From UBA6911 sp964481255 (GTDB lineage: Bacteria > Acidobacteriota > UBA6911): DNA of 64,000 bases. The notes beneath the pieces were generated by a model. The model did not search any database and was not told where the DNA came from. It worked only from the letters and a program-made list of their open reading frames with translations. The stretch spans positions 5,122 to 69,121 of the forward strand of contig CAYZTZ010000005.1 in NCBI GenBank assembly GCA_964481255.1, written 5' to 3'. A program made the translations under genes and the position numbers. Positions 61,405 through 64,000 of the stretch are shown piece by piece; the first letter of the stretch is position 1, and the number at the start of each line of letters is the position of its first letter.

Positions 61405-63225
61405 ATGGGAAAGTTTAATGCAGTTGGGTTAAGATCATTAATAGGTTTTTTTGTCTGCCCTATAATCCTGGTGCATGCAAATACTTTTACTGCCGAGCCT
61501 GCACGGAAGGCAGAAGGTGTTTCGTTTGAAGTGCTTAATCCTGAGACCGAGATGATTATGCCATCTGAAATCTCACTGATTTCTCCGCGGCTTAAGGACC
61601 TGTCGCAGAAGAAGATCGGATTGCTCTACGCCGGCAAATCGGGTGGAGAGTTTTTTCTGGATGCGTTAGAGGTGCTTCTGAAGAAGAAATATCCTTCGAT
61701 CACCATCACCAGATATACCCGGTGGGTGGATAATGCAGAGGAGAGGATAGTGAAGGAAGAAGATGCCTTTGTTTATGCGGTGGGAGATGCCGGCCAGGCG
61801 GCCTGGGACAGCATAACCTGGACGGTAAAACTGGAAAAGCGCGGTAAACCCGGTGTCGCTGTTTTTGGCGACCGCGTGTTATATAACGCAAAAGTGGCCG
61901 CTACCCGTCTCGGCATGCCGTCGGTACGTATGGTGCCGCTGCCCAGCATGGAATTCTACCCGAACAGGGCAAGCGCAAAGAGCATGATACCTTGTGCCGA
62001 AATGGTTCTGGACGATATCATAAATGCGTTGACCCGCCCGATACAGCCTTCAGAGAAAAATGCCGTTTTGATACCGAAAAAGATGATGCCGGATTTTGTC
62101 AGAATTACAGGCGACAGCCTGGAATCCGCCTATGAGAAATTCTACCAGCTATTCATGGATTATGGCTGGGGCGACGGACTACCATTGGTCCCTCCCACAC
62201 GCCATAATGTCGAACAGATGCTAAAGGCAACCAGCCTTCCGCCTGATACGATCCTGGGTACAATACAAGTGCATGACGGGAGTTGCGACCTGGTGAATGT
62301 CACTGTGAAGAAGGTTGCTGTCAATGCTGTGATGGCCGGCGCCAAACCGGAATATTTCCCGGTTATTATCGCCGCCATGAAAGGGATATCCGATAAGGGA
62401 TTTTCCAGTCACGTGTTTTCTTCAGACGCCTCCTTTAACCTTTTGATAGCCGTGTCCGGTCCCATTGCGAAAAAAATCGGTATGCACTCCGGAACAGGTC
62501 TGTTGGGGCACGGATGGCGGGCCAACAATACCATTGGACGCGCTGTGAGGCTGTGCATGAACAATATCGGCAATTTGAAACCGGCAAAGCTGGATACGGC
62601 ATTAACCGGCAGGGCGTCATCCCATACTTTTTATGTGCTGGCTGAAAATGATGAATTAAGTCCCTGGGCTCCTTACCACACGGTTCATGGTTACCGGGCG
62701 GAAGACAGTTGTGTTACGGTGTCCGGTATAGGTTTGGGCGGCGATTTCACGGATTACGGCGGCGGAACCGGAGCCGCCTGGACAGTTGAGAGCGTTCTGG
62801 AAAGAATCGTTAAAAGAATAGCTTCCAACCGCAATATGTTTGCGGGAGCCGGTGTCAGGCCTCTCAACTATATTTTCGTATTGAGTCCCGATACGGCACA
62901 GGAACTGAAAAAACGGGGCTTTTCCAGGCAGAGCCTCCAGGATTACATTATCGACAAAACATCCGTACCCTATGAGGAGCTGAGCAAAGCTGAGATAGAA
63001 GGGCTTAAAAAGAAACTTTCGGAAAGGTCCGAAGCCTGGGGAGGAACCGGTAATATTCCTGAAGACCGCATCCCTGTGTTCTGGGAAAACCTTAAACCCG
63101 GAGGCAAAATACCTATTATCGTTTCACCGGACAACCTTAACATTTTTGTGTCGGGTGATGTGTCAGGCTATAATTTTGGAGCGGTTTATCTGCTCGGGGG
63201 CCACTCGATTAAACCCGTTCAATAA
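61405..63225 (+). CDS. exported UGSC-family-like protein, second copy
   Basis: A 606-residue paralogue of the protein at 56171, with an N-terminal signal segment (LIGFFVCPIILVHA). The UGSC-like domain shows ISPRLKDLSQKKIGLLYAGK and MPSVRMVPLPSM. The motif position reads AVGDAGQAA (Ala129 for Sec/Cys and Ala132 for the last Cys), so it too lacks the redox site. The second domain has YGWGDGLPLVPPTRHNVEQML, KKVAVNAVMAGAKPEYFPVIIAAM and HSGTGLLGHG. GAAGGAGGAAGAA precedes the ATG. Last complete island gene on this strand. Confidence 0.75.
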   Translation: MGKFNAVGLRSLIGFFVCPIILVHANTFTAEPARKAEGVSFEVLNPETEMIMPSEISLISPRLKDLSQKKIGLLYAGKSGGEFFLDALEVLLKKKYPSITITRYTRWVDNAEERIVKEEDAFVYAVGDAGQAAWDSITWTVKLEKRGKPGVAVFGDRVLYNAKVAATRLGMPSVRMVPLPSMEFYPNRASAKSMIPCAEMVLDDIINALTRPIQPSEKNAVLIPKKMMPDFVRITGDSLESAYEKFYQLFMDYGWGDGLPLVPPTRHNVEQMLKATSLPPDTILGTIQVHDGSCDLVNVTVKKVAVNAVMAGAKPEYFPVIIAAMKGISDKGFSSHVFSSDASFNLLIAVSGPIAKKIGMHSGTGLLGHGWRANNTIGRAVRLCMNNIGNLKPAKLDTALTGRASSHTFYVLAENDELSPWAPYHTVHGYRAEDSCVTVSGIGLGGDFTDYGGGTGAAWTVESVLERIVKRIASNRNMFAGAGVRPLNYIFVLSPDTAQELKKRGFSRQSLQDYIIDKTSVPYEELSKAEIEGLKKKLSERSEAWGGTGNIPEDRIPVFWENLKPGGKIPIIVSPDNLNIFVSGDVSGYNFGAVYLLGGHSIKPVQ

Positions 63226-63247
63226 GGAAGGCGAATTATAGAATCAG

Positions 63248-63601
63248 GTCATACCATCTCCTCATTATCGTCCGCATTATGTCCGTGTAGCTCCGCGTAT
63301 AAGCTTGTGCATGTATGGCCTTGTCGCTTCAACTTCCCCGGCCGGAGCGCACACGATGCAGCAGGACGGTTCCGACAGCAGCGCGGAATTCTCGCGCAAC
63401 CGCCGGCGCTCGTGGGCACGGTTGATCAAAAAAGTGTACGAAGCTGACCCCCTGGTTTGTCCCCGCTGCTCGGGTCCACTGAAAATCATCAGCCTGATCG
63501 GCGATGGCCCGGTCATAGAAAAGATCCTGCGCCACTTGAAGATTTGGGACCGCCCTGAGCGTCCGCCCCCCCTCTCCGCCTCCAGCGACTTTTCATTATG
63601 A
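63248..63601 (+). pseudogene. IS91-type transposase C-terminal remnant
   Basis: The frame contains IPSPHYRPHYVRVAP, then AEFSRNRRRSWARLIKKVYEADP, CPRCSGPLKII and VIEKILRHLKIWDRPERPPP, the standard C-terminal end of IS91-family transposases with its CPxC zinc pair. The catalytic N-terminal part is missing. It is a relic element at the right side of the island. Confidence 0.65.
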
Positions 63602-63919
63602 GTTCGATCCGGATGCCGCCTGACAGGACGGCCCGCCGATGCATTCGTGAGCATGAAGGTTAGAAGCGCCCGCTATTTCAACTGCCGCGCGGCCGGGAAG
63701 CCTCTCTCCCGCCCAATTTGCGTATTTCGGAATCATTGGCGGCTCCAATCGCAGCGTAAAGTGACCCCCTTCACCGACCGCCGGCAGAATTCAGTTCGAT
63801 TCCCGCGGCAATCTGTGCTATTCTTCCCCCAGATGTAAAAAGCAATTGTCTATCAATTATTATTTGGCTGAAAGCTTGGCCGCTCCGTGAAATCTGTGGC
63901 CGCTTCGCTGGAGGATCCT
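63602..63919. other. intergenic, right-edge gap
   Basis: No supported gene. An 11-base near-direct repeat (TGGCCGCTCCG at 63877 and TGGCCGCTTCG at 63897) lies close to the start of the last partial gene. This may be an insertion-element end, but nothing more can be said. Confidence 0.3.
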
Positions 63920-64000
63920 GTGGCTGAATCCACACTTCCACCCGACCGTGCCCGAAGTCTGCGCAAGCTCGCCGAGTTGATGAATACGCGGCACAAAAGG
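63920..64000 (+). CDS. start of a gene cut by the window edge
   Basis: A GTG start with GGAGG five bases upstream opens a frame of 27 codons that runs off the window (MAESTLPPDRARSLRKLA...). Too short to assign; the nearby transposase remnant makes a mobile-element gene possible. Confidence 0.45.
   Translation, partial: MAESTLPPDRARSLRKLAELMNTRHKR

Noticed and set aside
1..64000. CRISPR arrays, tRNA and rRNA genes
   Set aside because: No regularly spaced repeats and no convincing tRNA arm or rRNA signatures were seen on either strand by eye; a tRNAscan-SE run would be decisive.

Overview
The window looks like a piece of an Acidobacteriota chromosome, probably from an anaerobic or sediment lineage. 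This is an inference. It rests on the long-tailed Hfq-like protein at 1536-1871, the GC-rich housekeeping genes, PEGA/TPR proteins with N-terminal zinc ribbons, and the strictly anaerobic enzymes in the right half. No rRNA gene, recognisable tRNA gene or CRISPR array was seen.

Left half (about 0.4-33.4 kb, GC-rich, densely packed): core genes in short operons. They are hfq-like/pdxA, holB-tmk, yggS-yggU, a PP2C phosphatase, two envelope proteins of unknown role (coiled coil; PEGA-TPR), a degenerate hydantoinase-family protein, M16 peptidase-yycJ-purB, rlmN, pgeF, acpS, a HEAT-repeat protein, galU-purD-purE-mtaB and serS. Between 19.7 and 27.6 kb is an osmotic-stress block. It holds an MscS channel, a glucosyl-3-phosphoglycerate-synthase-like glycosyltransferase, a second glycosyltransferase, a small MscS-like membrane protein and a mannosyl-3-phosphoglycerate-phosphatase-like HAD enzyme, followed by a NarL-type two-component pair. 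Together these suggest synthesis of a glycosylglycerate solute plus pressure-release channels.

Right half (about 33.7-63.2 kb, visibly lower GC, looser spacing, several truncated genes): an accessory catabolic island. It has two glycyl-radical-enzyme/activase modules, an aldehyde:ferredoxin oxidoreductase, four class III CoA-transferases, a two-domain MaoC-type hydratase, two DapA/hydratase-aldolase-type proteins, two exported UGSC-family-like proteins, an amidohydrolase, an SMP-30-like exported protein, SnoaL-like proteins and an alpha/beta hydrolase. The main set lies in two divergent operons separated by about 660 bp (49487-50145). An IS91-type transposase remnant lies beyond its right end.

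The most striking theme is pairing of a canonical enzyme with a partner that lacks a catalytic residue. The second glycyl radical enzyme has Ser in place of the radical Gly, although a complete activase follows it. Two of the four CoA-transferases lack the catalytic Asp (Phe and Glu instead), each beside a normal partner. One of the two aldolases has Trp for the active-site Tyr. Both UGSC-like proteins lack the U/C-G-S-C motif, and the AOR has His for one cluster Cys. The substrate cannot be read from the sequence. An anaerobic CoA-linked pathway for an organic or aromatic acid is the best guess.
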